Positions 16,438-25,547 of a DNA stretch of 64,000 nucleotides are shown one piece after another (within the stretch, counting starts at the first letter, position 1; every line of letters starts with the position of its first letter). The notes under the pieces were generated by a model that saw nothing but the letters and a program-made list of their open reading frames with translations, was not told the DNA's origin and did no database searches. The position numbers and the translations under genes are program-made. The stretch is taken from NCBI RefSeq assembly GCF_003065425.1, contig NZ_CP026949.1, positions 3,038,001-3,102,000 of the forward strand. Direction: 5' to 3'. Source of the DNA: Mycetocola zhujimingii (GTDB taxonomy: Bacteria; Actinomycetota; Actinomycetes; Actinomycetales; Microbacteriaceae).

Positions 16438-17634
16438 TCAGACGGTAATCGGCATCGGACGGTAATTCCGGTAGCCGTGCAGGAAGTGGTACAGCACGCC
16501 CGCGAGCAGCACGATGACGGCGAGTAGTCCGTACATGCCGTGGAAGCCCGTCAACGGGAGCAGTGAGCCCAGCACGAGCGGACCGAAACCGATACCGGCA
16601 TCGGTCATGAGGAAGAAGGTCGAGGTCGTCACACCGATGCGGTGCCGCGGAGACATCGTCACCGCAATCGCCTGCGCGCACGGCATGAGGGCGCCGAACC
16701 CGAAACCGATGAACACCGCCGAGAACGTGAGGACGACGCCGTTGGGCGAGTAGGCCAGCAGGGCGAGTCCGATGGCGAACGAGAGCAGGGTCGGATAGAC
16801 GACGGCGTTGTCTCCGAAGCGGTCCTGGATCCGGCCCATGAAGAGCCGCGAAATCAGAACGACGACCGCGTAAACCAGGAAGAAGGCGCTGGCGGCGGCG
16901 ACCATGTTCTCTGCCCGGGCGAAGGAGTTGAGGAACGAGATGATGCCGGAGTAGCCGACGGCCGCCACGAACATGACAGCACCGATCGACATCGCGGCAG
17001 GCTCGAAGAGGTCGCGCGGGCGCATGCTCCACCGCGTTGCGGCGTGTTCGGGTGTCGGCGGGTGCTCCGGCAGCTTGAGGAACAGGGCAAGAATGAGTCC
17101 GACGGCGGCGCACGCGCCGCAGAGGGCGAAGAGCGCCTCGTAGGTGGCGTATTCCACGAGAATCACGGCGAGGAACGGGCCAATCGCGGTCGCGAGCGTC
17201 ATCGAAATGCCGAAGTATCCGGTGCCCTCACTGCGTCGGTGGGCCGGGATTAAGCTCATGACGGAGGCCGAGATCGCGGTGCTTGCCGCACCGAAAGCCA
17301 TACCGTGGATGGTCCTGATAATCACCAGCAGCACGAGGCTGTCAGCGGGGATGTACAGGATGCCGGCAACCACGTACACGAGCAGCGCGATGACCAGCAT
17401 CCGTCGCCGCCCGACGAAGTCGAGGAATTTACCGGCGAAGATCCTGGCGATGAGCGCACCGATGATGAAGGTGCTCGATGCGAGCCCGGACGCGGTGTCG
17501 GATGCGGAGAAGCGCTCGACGGCGTACAGCGCCATCGTCGTCATCAACAGATAGAACACCATCGAGAGGAAGAAGTTCACGAGCACCGCGAGAAGGAATC
17601 GGGGCGTCCACAGTTTTGAGTTGATGTCGGTCAC
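16438..17634 (-). CDS. MFS transporter
   Basis: A 398-residue major facilitator with about 12 predicted membrane segments. The loop between helices 2 and 3 carries RIFAGKFLDFVGRRRML, the classic MFS motif A, and a second copy RLFMGRIQDRFGD occurs in the C-terminal half. Closest in style to drug/metabolite efflux members; the substrate is unknown. GTG start, with GAAAGTGA upstream. About 250 bases separate it from the divergent hexapeptide-protein gene. Confidence 0.9.
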   Translation of the reverse strand: MTDINSKLWTPRFLLAVLVNFFLSMVFYLLMTTMALYAVERFSASDTASGLASSTFIIGALIARIFAGKFLDFVGRRRMLVIALLVYVVAGILYIPADSLVLLVIIRTIHGMAFGAASTAISASVMSLIPAHRRSEGTGYFGISMTLATAIGPFLAVILVEYATYEALFALCGACAAVGLILALFLKLPEHPPTPEHAATRWSMRPRDLFEPAAMSIGAVMFVAAVGYSGIISFLNSFARAENMVAAASAFFLVYAVVVLISRLFMGRIQDRFGDNAVVYPTLLSFAIGLALLAYSPNGVVLTFSAVFIGFGFGALMPCAQAIAVTMSPRHRIGVTTSTFFLMTDAGIGFGPLVLGSLLPLTGFHGMYGLLAVIVLLAGVLYHFLHGYRNYRPMPITV

Positions 17635-17886
17635 AGGTAAATCACTTTCAGGTCCAGGGACTACGCACCACTGGAGATGACGAGCCGAAGGACGATTTTA
17701 GCGCTCAATCCTGAGGACGATGCTCAGGGAACGGCGGGATACCGCGGCGGGGCGGATGCGACGGCGCCGGGACGTCCTGAAACTGACAGGTCGCTGAGTA
17801 GGAGGAATCCACAGGCGTGACCGCGTGTTGTTTGAGGTAGCGCACAAAGTCCGCCTCATTCTGCGGCACGCGCGCCGAAGGAGATC

Positions 17887-18312
17887 ATGAGCAAAGTATT
17901 TGAAGAGATTGAGTCCCGTGAGGGCGACGTCACGAAGTACCGTCGCCACGGCAACGGTCGCGGATTCGTCGCGTCAACGGCCAAAGTAGACCCGACCACA
18001 TTCCTTGATTCGACCGCGTACGTCGAGCCCGGTGCCCAGATCGCCGGTCGCTGCTGGGTCGGTGCAGGCAGCTGGATCGACCGTGACGCAGTTCTGTCAC
18101 CCGGTGTCTTTGTTGGCGCCAACGTGCACGTCGGTGCTGGTGCCGTGATCGGAGTGGGTGCCGAGGTCGGCAGCCACTGCCGCGTCGGAGCCAACGCGAA
18201 GATCGGCGCCGGTGCACACATCACCCGTGACAGCACGATTGCAGCGAACGCTGTCATCCCCAGCGGTCGTGGCGCAACACGTGTGCCCGACCACATCACG
18301 CGCGCCGCGTAG
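17887..18312 (+). CDS. Left-handed beta-helix (hexapeptide repeat) protein
   Basis: A 141-residue protein. From residue 28 on, nearly the whole chain consists of hexapeptide-like repeats (VDPTTFLDSTAYVEPGAQIAG, CWVGAGSWIDRDAVLSPGVFVG and so on), predicting a trimeric left-handed beta-helix. No acetyltransferase-specific loop or C-terminal CoA region is apparent, so it may be a gamma-carbonic-anhydrase-like or purely structural protein. AAGGAGA lies upstream of ATG. A strong terminator follows. Confidence 0.82.
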   Translation: MSKVFEEIESREGDVTKYRRHGNGRGFVASTAKVDPTTFLDSTAYVEPGAQIAGRCWVGAGSWIDRDAVLSPGVFVGANVHVGAGAVIGVGAEVGSHCRVGANAKIGAGAHITRDSTIAANAVIPSGRGATRVPDHITRAA

Positions 18313-18358
18313 GCCGCACCCCTACCGCACCCCCAAGACCCCCAACACCCCATTCCCG

Positions 18359-18390
18359 AAACGGATGCCGCGAGCCGGCATCCGTTTTTT
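18359..18390 (+). terminator. Terminator built from an inverted CGGATGCC pair
   Basis: Stem AAACGGATGCCG / CGGCATCCGTTT with loop CGAGC and a run of six T residues. The stem consists of the over-represented octamer facing its complement, a layout also seen at 25548. Confidence 0.9.
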
Positions 18391-18505
18391 CGTGCCATCA
18401 GGAGAAACTCACGCACCTCCAAAAGGTTGATTCGGCAGAAGCGCTTCGTTGTTAGGGTCAGAAAGACGCTCGGCGCACGCCGGCGGCGCAACCGGGGGGA
18501 TAGCC

Positions 18506-19306
18506 ATGAAGCAGAACGACCGACTTCGTCAAATTATTGTTCTCGTCAGTGCGGTGATTGCGCTGACCGGGGGCTTCATCGGTTCGGGGGCCGCTGGCGG
18601 TACGCCTATCGCCGAAGCATCCGGCGGCGCCCTGTCGGCGGATGCGACGCCCGTGGCACCCGACGGACCCGCCTTCGGAATCTGGTCGGTGATCTACGCC
18701 GGCCTCCTGGCGTACGCGATCTGGCAGGCGCTCCCCGCGCAGAAGACCGCGGCGCGTCACCGGCGGCTCGGTTATCCGATCGCGTTGTCGCTCATTCTCA
18801 ACGCGGCGTGGATCCTCAGCGTGCAGTTCGACGTGCTCTGGGCGAGTGTTCCGGTGATCGTGCTGCTGCTGATCGTGCTGATCGTGGCGTTCCGCATCAC
18901 CCTCGCGAGCAGGCCGGCCAATATCGTCGACGCCATTGTGACCGACGGCACCGTCGGTCTCTACCTCGGCTGGGTGACCATCGCGACGGTCGCCAACACG
19001 GCGGCGGTGCTCGCTGCCATCGGATTCGACGGGTTCGGCCTCTCCCCCGACGTGTGGGGGGTCATTCTCATTGTCGTTGCCGGCATCATCGGCAGCGCAC
19101 TTGCGCTGTACAGCAAGGGTCGTCTCGCACCGACCGCGGCGCTCGGCTGGGGAATCGCGTGGGTGGCCGTCGGGCGCCTCGCTGGGGACTTCATCTCGCA
19201 GCCGACGGGGATCGCCGCGATTGTCGTGGTCGTGGTGCTCGTTGTCGTCGTCGCCCGGGTGCGTGCGCCGCGGCCGCTGCCCGAGCGGGCGCGCGCCGCA
19301 GCCTGA
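18506..19306 (+). CDS. TspO/MBR-like tryptophan-rich membrane protein
   Basis: A 266-residue integral membrane protein with about seven hydrophobic segments. The segment FGIWSVIYAGLLAYAIWQALP matches the TspO-like signature, with Trp residues in the following helices (NAAWILSVQFDVLWAS). It is longer than classical TspO (about 150 aa), as in the actinobacterial large variants. ATG 18506 follows GGGGGGA. The first segment could act as an uncleaved signal. Role uncertain, possibly tetrapyrrole or stress-related as for TspO. It is followed by palindrome array A. Confidence 0.75.
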   Translation: MKQNDRLRQIIVLVSAVIALTGGFIGSGAAGGTPIAEASGGALSADATPVAPDGPAFGIWSVIYAGLLAYAIWQALPAQKTAARHRRLGYPIALSLILNAAWILSVQFDVLWASVPVIVLLLIVLIVAFRITLASRPANIVDAIVTDGTVGLYLGWVTIATVANTAAVLAAIGFDGFGLSPDVWGVILIVVAGIIGSALALYSKGRLAPTAALGWGIAWVAVGRLAGDFISQPTGIAAIVVVVVLVVVVARVRAPRPLPERARAAA

Positions 19307-19364
19307 CCCAGCTGAGTGCCCCGCGGCATCCGCTTTCGCCACCGCTTTCGCGGGGGCGTCCTCC

Positions 19365-19732
19365 TTCAGCGGTCGCAAACGCACGTTATTCGCAGGTTTA
19401 ACGTGAATATGTGACCACCGAGCACGGCAACCACGGCCACGCCATCCCCATTTCCCGGCCTGCGCCCTTCGGTGGTCGCAAACGCACGTTATCCGCCGCT
19501 TTGACGTGCACATGCGACAACCGAGCGCGGCTCCCGCAGCGCACGCATCCGCTCACGCGCGCCGACGTCCTTCGGTGGTCGCAAACGCACGTTATCCGCC
19601 GCTTTGACGTGCATATGTGACAACCGAACGCGGGATCCGCAGCGAAGCCGTCCACTTCACGAGCCCCACCACCCTTCGGTGGTCGCCAACGCACGTCATG
19701 CGCCCGACTTAACGTGCATATGTGACAACCGA
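19365..19732. repeat. Array A: four 57-58-bp palindromic units at constant spacing
   Basis: The gap between convergent genes (19307-19756) holds units at 19365-19421, 19468-19524, 19571-19627 and 19675-19732. Unit-to-unit distances are 103, 103 and 104, leaving spacers of 46, 46 and 47 bases with different sequences. Each unit is an imperfect inverted repeat: arm CGGTGGTCGCAAACGCACGT against ACGTGCATATGTGACAACCG. Units 2 and 3 are nearly identical; 1 and 4 diverge. The arm matches that of array B at 36.4 kb read on the other strand. No cas-like gene is nearby. Confidence 0.9.
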
Positions 19733-19756
19733 GCGCGATGCTCAGGAGGCGCAGAC

Positions 19757-20647
19757 TCAGTTGGCGGACGCCCGAGCCACCCGGATCGCGGCGACAACCC
19801 GATGCCTCAGCGCGTTCGAGCGATCGGCGAACGCGCGCTGCTGGCGCACGTACTCGGCCTTGCCCTCCGGCGTCTCGATCGCGACCGGATCGCCGGCCCA
19901 CGGCGACACGTCGTACGGCGACGCCCGCATATCAAGCCAGCGGATGTCGCGGGCCAGGTCGAACGCGTCGAGCAGCACGTCGCCGGGCACGAGCGGGCCG
20001 AGCTTGGCCGCCCACTTGTAGACGTCCATGCCGGCGTGCAGGCACCCGGGCTGTTCGAGCTCCGGCTGGTTGTCACGGGTCGGGCTGAGGCGGTTGAGCG
20101 GCACGGCATCCGGTGTGAAGAAGCGAAACGCGTCGAAGTGCGAACACCCGATGCGATGCGATTCGACGACCTCGTCGGTTCCGTTCTGCCCGAGTCGCAG
20201 CGGCACGTCGTGCCTGTGCGCCCCCTGCCGGTAGACCATCGCCCACTCGTGCAGCCCGAAGCAGCCGAACTGGCTCACCCTGGCCGCGGTCCGGGAGAGA
20301 AGTCGCTCGATGAAGTCGACGGTGGCGGACTTCGCCGCAAGAAAAGCCGCGGCGTCGACGTCGACCGCGCCAACGGCATCCGTTCGATACCAGCGCCAGC
20401 CTGCTCGCTCGAACTCCCCCGCTGCCGCGAGCGCGACGCCAGCACCCGGATGCCAGCGCCGCAGGTGGGCAGGTTTCACCGGGTAATAGGTGAAGAGGAA
20501 GTCGTCGATCGGATGCTTCTCGCCACGTTGCACCCGCGCCCGCCAGTCGGCGGTGAGGGCATCAGCGCGCTCGACGTGCGCCAGCTCACGCGCCTGCCAC
20601 TCGGCGCGCCCGAGCAGCGTGGCGGGGGCGGTGAGAGTATCGGGCAC
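19757..20647 (-). CDS. Conserved actinobacterial protein, annotated elsewhere as 3-methyladenine DNA glycosylase-like
   Basis: A 296-residue soluble protein. It has many conserved-looking Trp/His/Asp segments (RRWHPGAGVAL, GCFGLHEWAMVYR, QPGCLHAGMDVYKWA, DIRWLDMRASPYDV). Relatives in actinobacteria are often labelled 3-methyladenine DNA glycosylase, but I see no helix-hairpin-helix or other glycosylase hallmark, so the function should be treated as open. GTG 20647 is chosen because TACCCT lies exactly six bases upstream, a leaderless geometry; the longer in-frame extension is arginine-rich noise. Confidence 0.72.
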   Translation of the reverse strand: MPDTLTAPATLLGRAEWQARELAHVERADALTADWRARVQRGEKHPIDDFLFTYYPVKPAHLRRWHPGAGVALAAAGEFERAGWRWYRTDAVGAVDVDAAAFLAAKSATVDFIERLLSRTAARVSQFGCFGLHEWAMVYRQGAHRHDVPLRLGQNGTDEVVESHRIGCSHFDAFRFFTPDAVPLNRLSPTRDNQPELEQPGCLHAGMDVYKWAAKLGPLVPGDVLLDAFDLARDIRWLDMRASPYDVSPWAGDPVAIETPEGKAEYVRQQRAFADRSNALRHRVVAAIRVARASAN

Positions 20648-20659
20648 CCTTCGAGGGTA
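20648..20659 (-). promoter_or_regulatory. Leaderless -10 element
   Basis: On the minus strand TACCCT (20659-20654), six bases, then GTG 20647. Confidence 0.5.
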
Positions 20660-20736
20660 ACTCCCCCGCGCACAACCCGCCCGCCCCTCAGACCACGCCG
20701 CTCCCGCTGCCGCCGGAAGCTGACGAAGCAGGAGCG

Positions 20737-21744
20737 CTACTCGTTCTTCGTGCTGAACGCGGCGTCGAAGGCGGCGTCCGGCGCGGGGAAGGCGAACTTG
20801 CGCACGAACTCGAGCGCCTCGGGTGCGCCAACCAGGCGATCCATCCCCGCGTCTTCCCACTCAACCGAGAGCGGGCCGTCGTAGCCGATCGCGTTCATCA
20901 TGCGGAACGCGTCTTCCCAGGGCACGTCGCCGTGTCCGACCGAGATGAAGTCCCAGCCACGGCGCGGATCCGCCCACGGCAGGTGCGATGACAGGCGCCC
21001 GTTGCGACCGTTGCCGAGGCGCTTCTTCGTGTCTTTGCAGTGCACGTGGTAGATCCGGTCCTGGAAGTCCCAGAGGAACGCGACGGGGTCGATGTCCTGC
21101 CAGACCATGTGCGATGGGTCCCAGTTGAGGCCGAACGCTTCACGGTGACCGATGGCATCCAACGTCCGCACCGTCGTCCAGTAGTCGTACGCGATCTCCG
21201 ACGGGTGCACCTCGTGCGCGAACCGCACGCCGACCTCGTCGAACACGTCGAGAATCGGGTTCCAGCGGTCGGCGAAGTCCTTGTACCCGGCCTCGATCAT
21301 CTCCTCGGATGCCGGCGGGAACATCGCGACGTACTTCCAGATCGCGGACCCGGTGAACCCGGTCACGGTCTTCACGCCGAGCTTCGCCGCGAGCCGCGCG
21401 GTGTTCTTGAGCTCCTCGGCCGCACGCTGCCGCACGCCCTCGGGGTCACCGTCGCCCCAGACGGCATCCGACACGATGTCGCGGTGCCGCTGGTCGATCG
21501 GGTCATCGCACACGACCTGGCCCTTGAGGTGGTTCGAAATGGTCCAGACCTTGAGGTTGTGCTTCTCGAGCAGCGCGAGCTTGCCGGCGACATACTCCTC
21601 GTCATCCCAGCGCCACGGGTCGAGGTGATCGCCCCAACAGGCGATCTCGAGCCCGTCATAACCCCACTCAGAGGCGAGGCGAACAACCTCTTCGAACGGC
21701 AGGTCGGCCCACTGGCCGGTGAACAACGTGACTGGACGGGTCAT
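20737..21744 (-). CDS. Sugar phosphate isomerase/epimerase (xylose isomerase-like barrel)
   Basis: A 335-residue AP-endonuclease-2-family TIM barrel. Typical elements are LFTGQWADLPFEEVVRLASEWGYDGLEIACWG at the N-terminus, HEVHPSE, GLNWDPSHMVWQ, HVHCKD and the final SVEWED; the E, D, H and E residues form the divalent metal site. It is encoded 48 bases after the Gfo/Idh/MocA dehydrogenase, an arrangement typical of inositol- or uncommon-sugar-catabolic pairs. AAGGAG lies seven bases before ATG. The specific substrate cannot be deduced. Confidence 0.92.
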   Translation of the reverse strand: MTRPVTLFTGQWADLPFEEVVRLASEWGYDGLEIACWGDHLDPWRWDDEEYVAGKLALLEKHNLKVWTISNHLKGQVVCDDPIDQRHRDIVSDAVWGDGDPEGVRQRAAEELKNTARLAAKLGVKTVTGFTGSAIWKYVAMFPPASEEMIEAGYKDFADRWNPILDVFDEVGVRFAHEVHPSEIAYDYWTTVRTLDAIGHREAFGLNWDPSHMVWQDIDPVAFLWDFQDRIYHVHCKDTKKRLGNGRNGRLSSHLPWADPRRGWDFISVGHGDVPWEDAFRMMNAIGYDGPLSVEWEDAGMDRLVGAPEALEFVRKFAFPAPDAAFDAAFSTKNE

Positions 21745-21792
21745 GAATTTACTCCTTGGTCGATGTCGATCGAGAGAACGGATGCCGCTGGC

Positions 21793-22977
21793 TCAGTCGG
21801 TGCCGGAGGTCGCGACCCACGAGCTTCCGGACTCGGCGCTCTGCTCGACAGCCTCGAGGACCTGCTGCACCTGCAACCCGTCGGCGAACGACGGTGTCGG
21901 CTGGCTGCCCTCGACAACGCTCACCACGAAGTCGCGGGCCTGGTGGCTGAAGCCGTGCTCGTAGCCGAGCATGTGGCCGGTGGGCCACCACGCCTCCATG
22001 TACGGGTGCTGCGGCTCCGTGACGAGAATCCGCGTGAAGCCCTGGCGGTCGGCGGGCGCTGTTGCGTCGTAGAAGCCGAGTTCGTTGAGGCTCTCGAGGT
22101 CGAACGAGATCGCACCCTTCGATCCGGAGACCTCGATCCGAAACGCGTTCTTCCGCCCGGTCGACATGCGCGTCGCCTCGAACGAGCCGACGGCTCCCCC
22201 GTCGAACCGGCCGGTGAACAGCGCGAGGTCGTCCACGGTGACATCACCAAGTTCATCGGATGCTGTTCCGGACAGCCCCGAGACCTCGGCGAGAATCGGG
22301 CGCTGCTTGACGAACGTCTCGAGCATGCCGCTCACACTGGTGAGCTTCTGCCCGGTGATGAACTGCGCCAGGTCGATGGCGTGAGCTCCGATGTCGCCCA
22401 GTGCTCCCGACCCGGCGAGGTGCTTCTGCAACCGCCAGGCGAGCGGGACCTGGGGATCGACGAGCCAGTCCTGCAGGTAGTTCGCGCGAACCTGGCGGAC
22501 CTCGCCGATCGCACCGGATGCCACGAGGTCGCGAGCGAACGTCGCTGCGGGAACGCGGCGGTAGGTGAAACCCACCATGGCGTAGACACCCTTGGCCGCG
22601 GCCTTCTCGGCGGCGTCGGCCATGGCTCTGGCCTCTTCGACGGTATTCGCGAGTGGCTTCTCGCAGAGAACGTGCTTGCCCGCCTCGAGCGCTGCGATCG
22701 CAATGTCGACGTGCGAGTCGCCGGGGGTGACGATGTCGATCACGTCAATATCGTCGCGCGCGACAGCATCCCGCCAGTCCGTTGCCGTTTCGGCCCAGCC
22801 GAACTTCTCCGCAGCGGCTTTGGCTGCTTCAGCGTTGCGACCGACGAGTAACGTCATCTCTGGCTCGGCCGGCAGGTCGAAGAACCGCGGTGCGACCCTC
22901 CAGCCCTGCGAGTGGGCGGCTCCCATGAAGCCGTAGCCGATCATGGCGATTCGAAGTGGTCGCTTGGCAGTGGTCAC
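21793..22977 (-). CDS. Gfo/Idh/MocA-family NAD(P)-dependent dehydrogenase
   Basis: A 394-residue sugar/inositol dehydrogenase type protein. The Rossmann motif GYGFMGAAH is near residues 14-22, DVIDIVTPGDSH near 75 and the family CEKPLA near 100. The C-terminal half carries GDIGAHAIDLAQFITG with the conserved catalytic-region Asp/His. GTG 22977 is chosen because GGAG lies five bases upstream; the longer frame adds 51 unrelated residues. It is the first gene of a two-gene operon with the epimerase. Confidence 0.92.
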   Translation of the reverse strand: MTTAKRPLRIAMIGYGFMGAAHSQGWRVAPRFFDLPAEPEMTLLVGRNAEAAKAAAEKFGWAETATDWRDAVARDDIDVIDIVTPGDSHVDIAIAALEAGKHVLCEKPLANTVEEARAMADAAEKAAAKGVYAMVGFTYRRVPAATFARDLVASGAIGEVRQVRANYLQDWLVDPQVPLAWRLQKHLAGSGALGDIGAHAIDLAQFITGQKLTSVSGMLETFVKQRPILAEVSGLSGTASDELGDVTVDDLALFTGRFDGGAVGSFEATRMSTGRKNAFRIEVSGSKGAISFDLESLNELGFYDATAPADRQGFTRILVTEPQHPYMEAWWPTGHMLGYEHGFSHQARDFVVSVVEGSQPTPSFADGLQVQQVLEAVEQSAESGSSWVATSGTD

Positions 22978-23294
22978 AGTGTCTCCGTCTGAGTGTTCCG
23001 ATCGAGGATCGACGGGGCTGTGCTGGCCAGTGCGGTCCTCGTCGACGCTGCCACGATAACAGAATCCACCACCGTGAAACCGATTTCGTTGCGCTGCACG
23101 ACATATGCGCTGGTCGCGGGGCGAAAGCACCAGTTGCGGTCGAAAGCATCAGTTGCGCCGGGTGTTCTCGACCGGAACTGATGCCCTCTCGGCCCTGTTC
23201 CCCTGCCGACTCGACCGATACGGTTGCCCCAGGCTCAAGCGACCGTCGAAAGGTCCTGAATGACACACCGCCTCCCGGACCCGAGGAGCACACG
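22978..23294. other. Divergent intergenic region with a 19-bp direct repeat
   Basis: This 317-base gap separates the dehydrogenase operon (minus) from the UbiB-type kinase (plus). A direct repeat, CGAAAGCACCAGTTGCG at 23122 and CGAAAGCATCAGTTGCG at 23141 (period 19), is a possible regulator site. No gene was seen. Confidence 0.5.
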
Positions 23295-24944
23295 ATGACG
23301 GCATCGAACCGGCTGGATCGATACGCGGAGATCGCCAGGGTGCTGAGCCGAAACGGCTTCGGCGCCCTTGCCGGTGGGCTCGGACTCGGGCGGTGGATCA
23401 GCCCTGCCGACTCGGCGAGGGCCGAGAAGCGCAACCCGAGCGCCGAGCGCCTGCGCATGGCGCTCGAGGAACTCGGGCCGACCTTCATCAAGGTGGGCCA
23501 GCTGCTGTCGACGCGTGCCGATCTCCTGCCACCGGACTACATCGCCGAGCTGTCCAAGCTGCAGTCGAGTGCACCGCCCGTGGCGAGTGCGGTCGTGATG
23601 ACCGTGATCGAGTCCGAACTCGGCGCGCCGACCTCAGAACTGTTCGCGGAATTCACCGAGGAGCCGCTGGCCAGCGCGTCCATCGGCCAGGCGCACGCCG
23701 CCGTGCTGAAGGACGGCACACGCGTCGTCGTCAAAGTGCGGCGCCCAGGTGCCGTGGCGCAGGTCAACGAGGACCTCGAGATTCTGTCCAACCTGGCCAG
23801 CCAGGCCACGGCGCGCTGGGACCTCGCCGCCGACTACGACCTGGTCGGGCTCATCGACCAGTTCTCCGTGACCATTCGTGCCGAACTCGACTACCTGACC
23901 GAGGCCAGAAATGCCGAACGGTTCGCCGAGAATTTCCGGGACAGCCGGATTCACATCCCCCGGGTCTTCCGCGAAACCACAACATCGAGGGTGCTGACGC
24001 TCGAGCGGATCACCGGAGTTCGCGTCGACGACCTGCCCGCACTCGACGAGGCCGGCGTCGACCGCTCCGAGGTCATCGCCCTCGCCGTCGACGCGATCTG
24101 CCAGATGGTGTTCGTCGACGGCTTCTTCCACGCAGACCCTCACCCGGGAAACCTGTTCATCGAAACGGACGGCCGGATCGGGCTGATCGACTTCGGCATG
24201 GTCGGCTCCATCGACGAGAAGATGCGCGACCATCTCGTCTCCCTCTTCTCGGCGCTTCTCCAGGGCGATCCCGACCACATCGCCTCGGCGGTCCTCACCG
24301 TCGCGTCGTCGTCGGCCCATGTGAACCGCCCGCAACTGCGCCGGGACTTCGCCCACTTTATGACCCTCTATTCGGGCAAGGAACTCGCCGAACTCGAGAT
24401 CGGTGCCATGGTCGCCGAGCTCCTGGGCGTGCTGCGCCGCCACCGGCTGCAGCTCGACCCCCAGCTCGTTCTGCTGCTGCGGATGCTCTCGATGATCGAG
24501 GGCATGGGCGTGCGCCTCGATCCCACCTTCCGGCTCAGCATTGCCCTCGAGCCGTATGCAACGCGATTCGCCGCCGAGCGGTTCTCGCCACGGGCGCTCG
24601 TCCACCGCGCCTCGGAAATCGGCCGTCAACTCGCGGCGCTCGGCGTCGAACTGCCCCAAAAGCTCCGGATGCTGTCGGATTCGATCGGACCAGACGGCAT
24701 CGAGATCCAGGTGCGCGCGGAGGGACTCGACCCGATCATGGGCCGGGTCGAGAAGATCGGCAACCGGCTCGTCGTCGCGATGATCGCCTCCGCTCTGATT
24801 CGGGGCATCGGCGAGTTCACCGTCTCGGGTGATTCCCGCTGGCGCGCCTGGAGCGAACCGCTCATGCGGCTCGGGATCGGGTCGCTCGGCGCACTCAGTG
24901 CGTATCTAGCCGTGTCGGCACGCCACCGCCGCAACCAGCGTTAG
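23295..24944 (+). CDS. ABC1/UbiB-family atypical kinase
   Basis: A 549-residue AarF/UbiB protein. The family KxGQ motif is at residues 66-69 (KVGQLLSTR), followed by the Ala-rich nucleotide loop region ASIGQAHAAVL and VVVKVRRPG with the conserved Lys, DPHPGN near 281 and IDFGM near 298. Two hydrophobic segments near the C-terminus (about 490-545) anchor it in the membrane. UbiB proteins act as ATPases supporting isoprenoid quinone or lipid metabolism; in menaquinone-using actinobacteria the target is unknown. ATG 23295 is preceded by GAGGAG; longer in-frame codons are unrelated. Confidence 0.92.
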   Translation: MTASNRLDRYAEIARVLSRNGFGALAGGLGLGRWISPADSARAEKRNPSAERLRMALEELGPTFIKVGQLLSTRADLLPPDYIAELSKLQSSAPPVASAVVMTVIESELGAPTSELFAEFTEEPLASASIGQAHAAVLKDGTRVVVKVRRPGAVAQVNEDLEILSNLASQATARWDLAADYDLVGLIDQFSVTIRAELDYLTEARNAERFAENFRDSRIHIPRVFRETTTSRVLTLERITGVRVDDLPALDEAGVDRSEVIALAVDAICQMVFVDGFFHADPHPGNLFIETDGRIGLIDFGMVGSIDEKMRDHLVSLFSALLQGDPDHIASAVLTVASSSAHVNRPQLRRDFAHFMTLYSGKELAELEIGAMVAELLGVLRRHRLQLDPQLVLLLRMLSMIEGMGVRLDPTFRLSIALEPYATRFAAERFSPRALVHRASEIGRQLAALGVELPQKLRMLSDSIGPDGIEIQVRAEGLDPIMGRVEKIGNRLVVAMIASALIRGIGEFTVSGDSRWRAWSEPLMRLGIGSLGALSAYLAVSARHRRNQR

Positions 24945-25041
24945 GACTGCCTGCTTCCGCAGCGCACCGCACGTGGGCCGCCACCCGGGCACAAAGATGC
25001 AGTAACTGCACGATTCGCAGCCAACCCCAAGCATCCGGGCA

Positions 25042-25053
25042 TACTCTCTGGCC
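25042..25053 (+). promoter_or_regulatory. Leaderless -10 element
   Basis: TACTCT, six bases, then ATG 25054 of the glutathione peroxidase gene. Confidence 0.5.
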
Positions 25054-25542
25054 ATGAGCATCCGCGATATTCCCCTGACCACGATCTCCGGCGGCACCAC
25101 CACCCTGGCTGAGCACAAGGACAAGGTGGTTGTTGTCGTCAACGTTGCGTCGAAGTGTGGCCTCGCGCCGCAGTACGACGTTCTCGAGGCCATGTACGAG
25201 AAGTACCGCGATCGCGGCTTCGTCGTTCTCGGCTTTCCGAGCAACCAGTTCTTCCAGGAGCCGGGCGAGGGTGAGGCCATCGAGGAGTCCTGCCGCATCA
25301 ACCACGGCGTGACCTTCCCGATCATGCAGAAGATCAGGGTCAACGGCAAGGACGCCGCTCCGCTGTACCAGGAGCTGACCAAGACGCCGGATGCCCATGG
25401 CAAGGCCGGCAAGGTCAAGTGGAACTTCGAGAAGTTCGTCATCACGCCCGACGACACCGTGTACCGGTTCCGCCCGATGACGGCCCCCGATGCCCCCGAG
25501 ATTATCTCGGTCATCGAGGGCGCACTCGCCCCAGCCGCCTGA
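25054..25542 (+). CDS. Glutathione peroxidase-family peroxidase (Cys type)
   Basis: A 162-residue thioredoxin-fold peroxidase. The peroxidatic site is VASKCGLAPQY with Cys 35 (not selenocysteine). FPSNQF supplies the catalytic Gln, and KWNFEKF the Trp and Asn, so the catalytic tetrad is complete. Bacterial members usually accept electrons from thioredoxin, which suits an actinobacterium that uses mycothiol rather than glutathione. Probably transcribed leaderless; a bidirectional terminator follows immediately. Confidence 0.95.
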   Translation: MSIRDIPLTTISGGTTTLAEHKDKVVVVVNVASKCGLAPQYDVLEAMYEKYRDRGFVVLGFPSNQFFQEPGEGEAIEESCRINHGVTFPIMQKIRVNGKDAAPLYQELTKTPDAHGKAGKVKWNFEKFVITPDDTVYRFRPMTAPDAPEIISVIEGALAPAA

Positions 25543-25547
25543 TACGA

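Noticed and set aside
19365-19732. Array A as a CRISPR array
   Set aside because: Regular spacing is CRISPR-like, but the repeats are 57 bp, differ between copies and are long palindromes; no cas gene or leader is present, and a related array has partly duplicated spacers.
21040-22851. A 603-codon open frame on the plus strand opposite the epimerase and dehydrogenase genes
   Set aside because: It is antisense to two clear enzyme genes with strong motifs, and long antisense frames are common in high-GC genomes with G/C third positions.
25054-25542. Selenocysteine-type glutathione peroxidase
   Set aside because: The active-site codon is TGT (Cys), not TGA, and there is no SECIS-like need.
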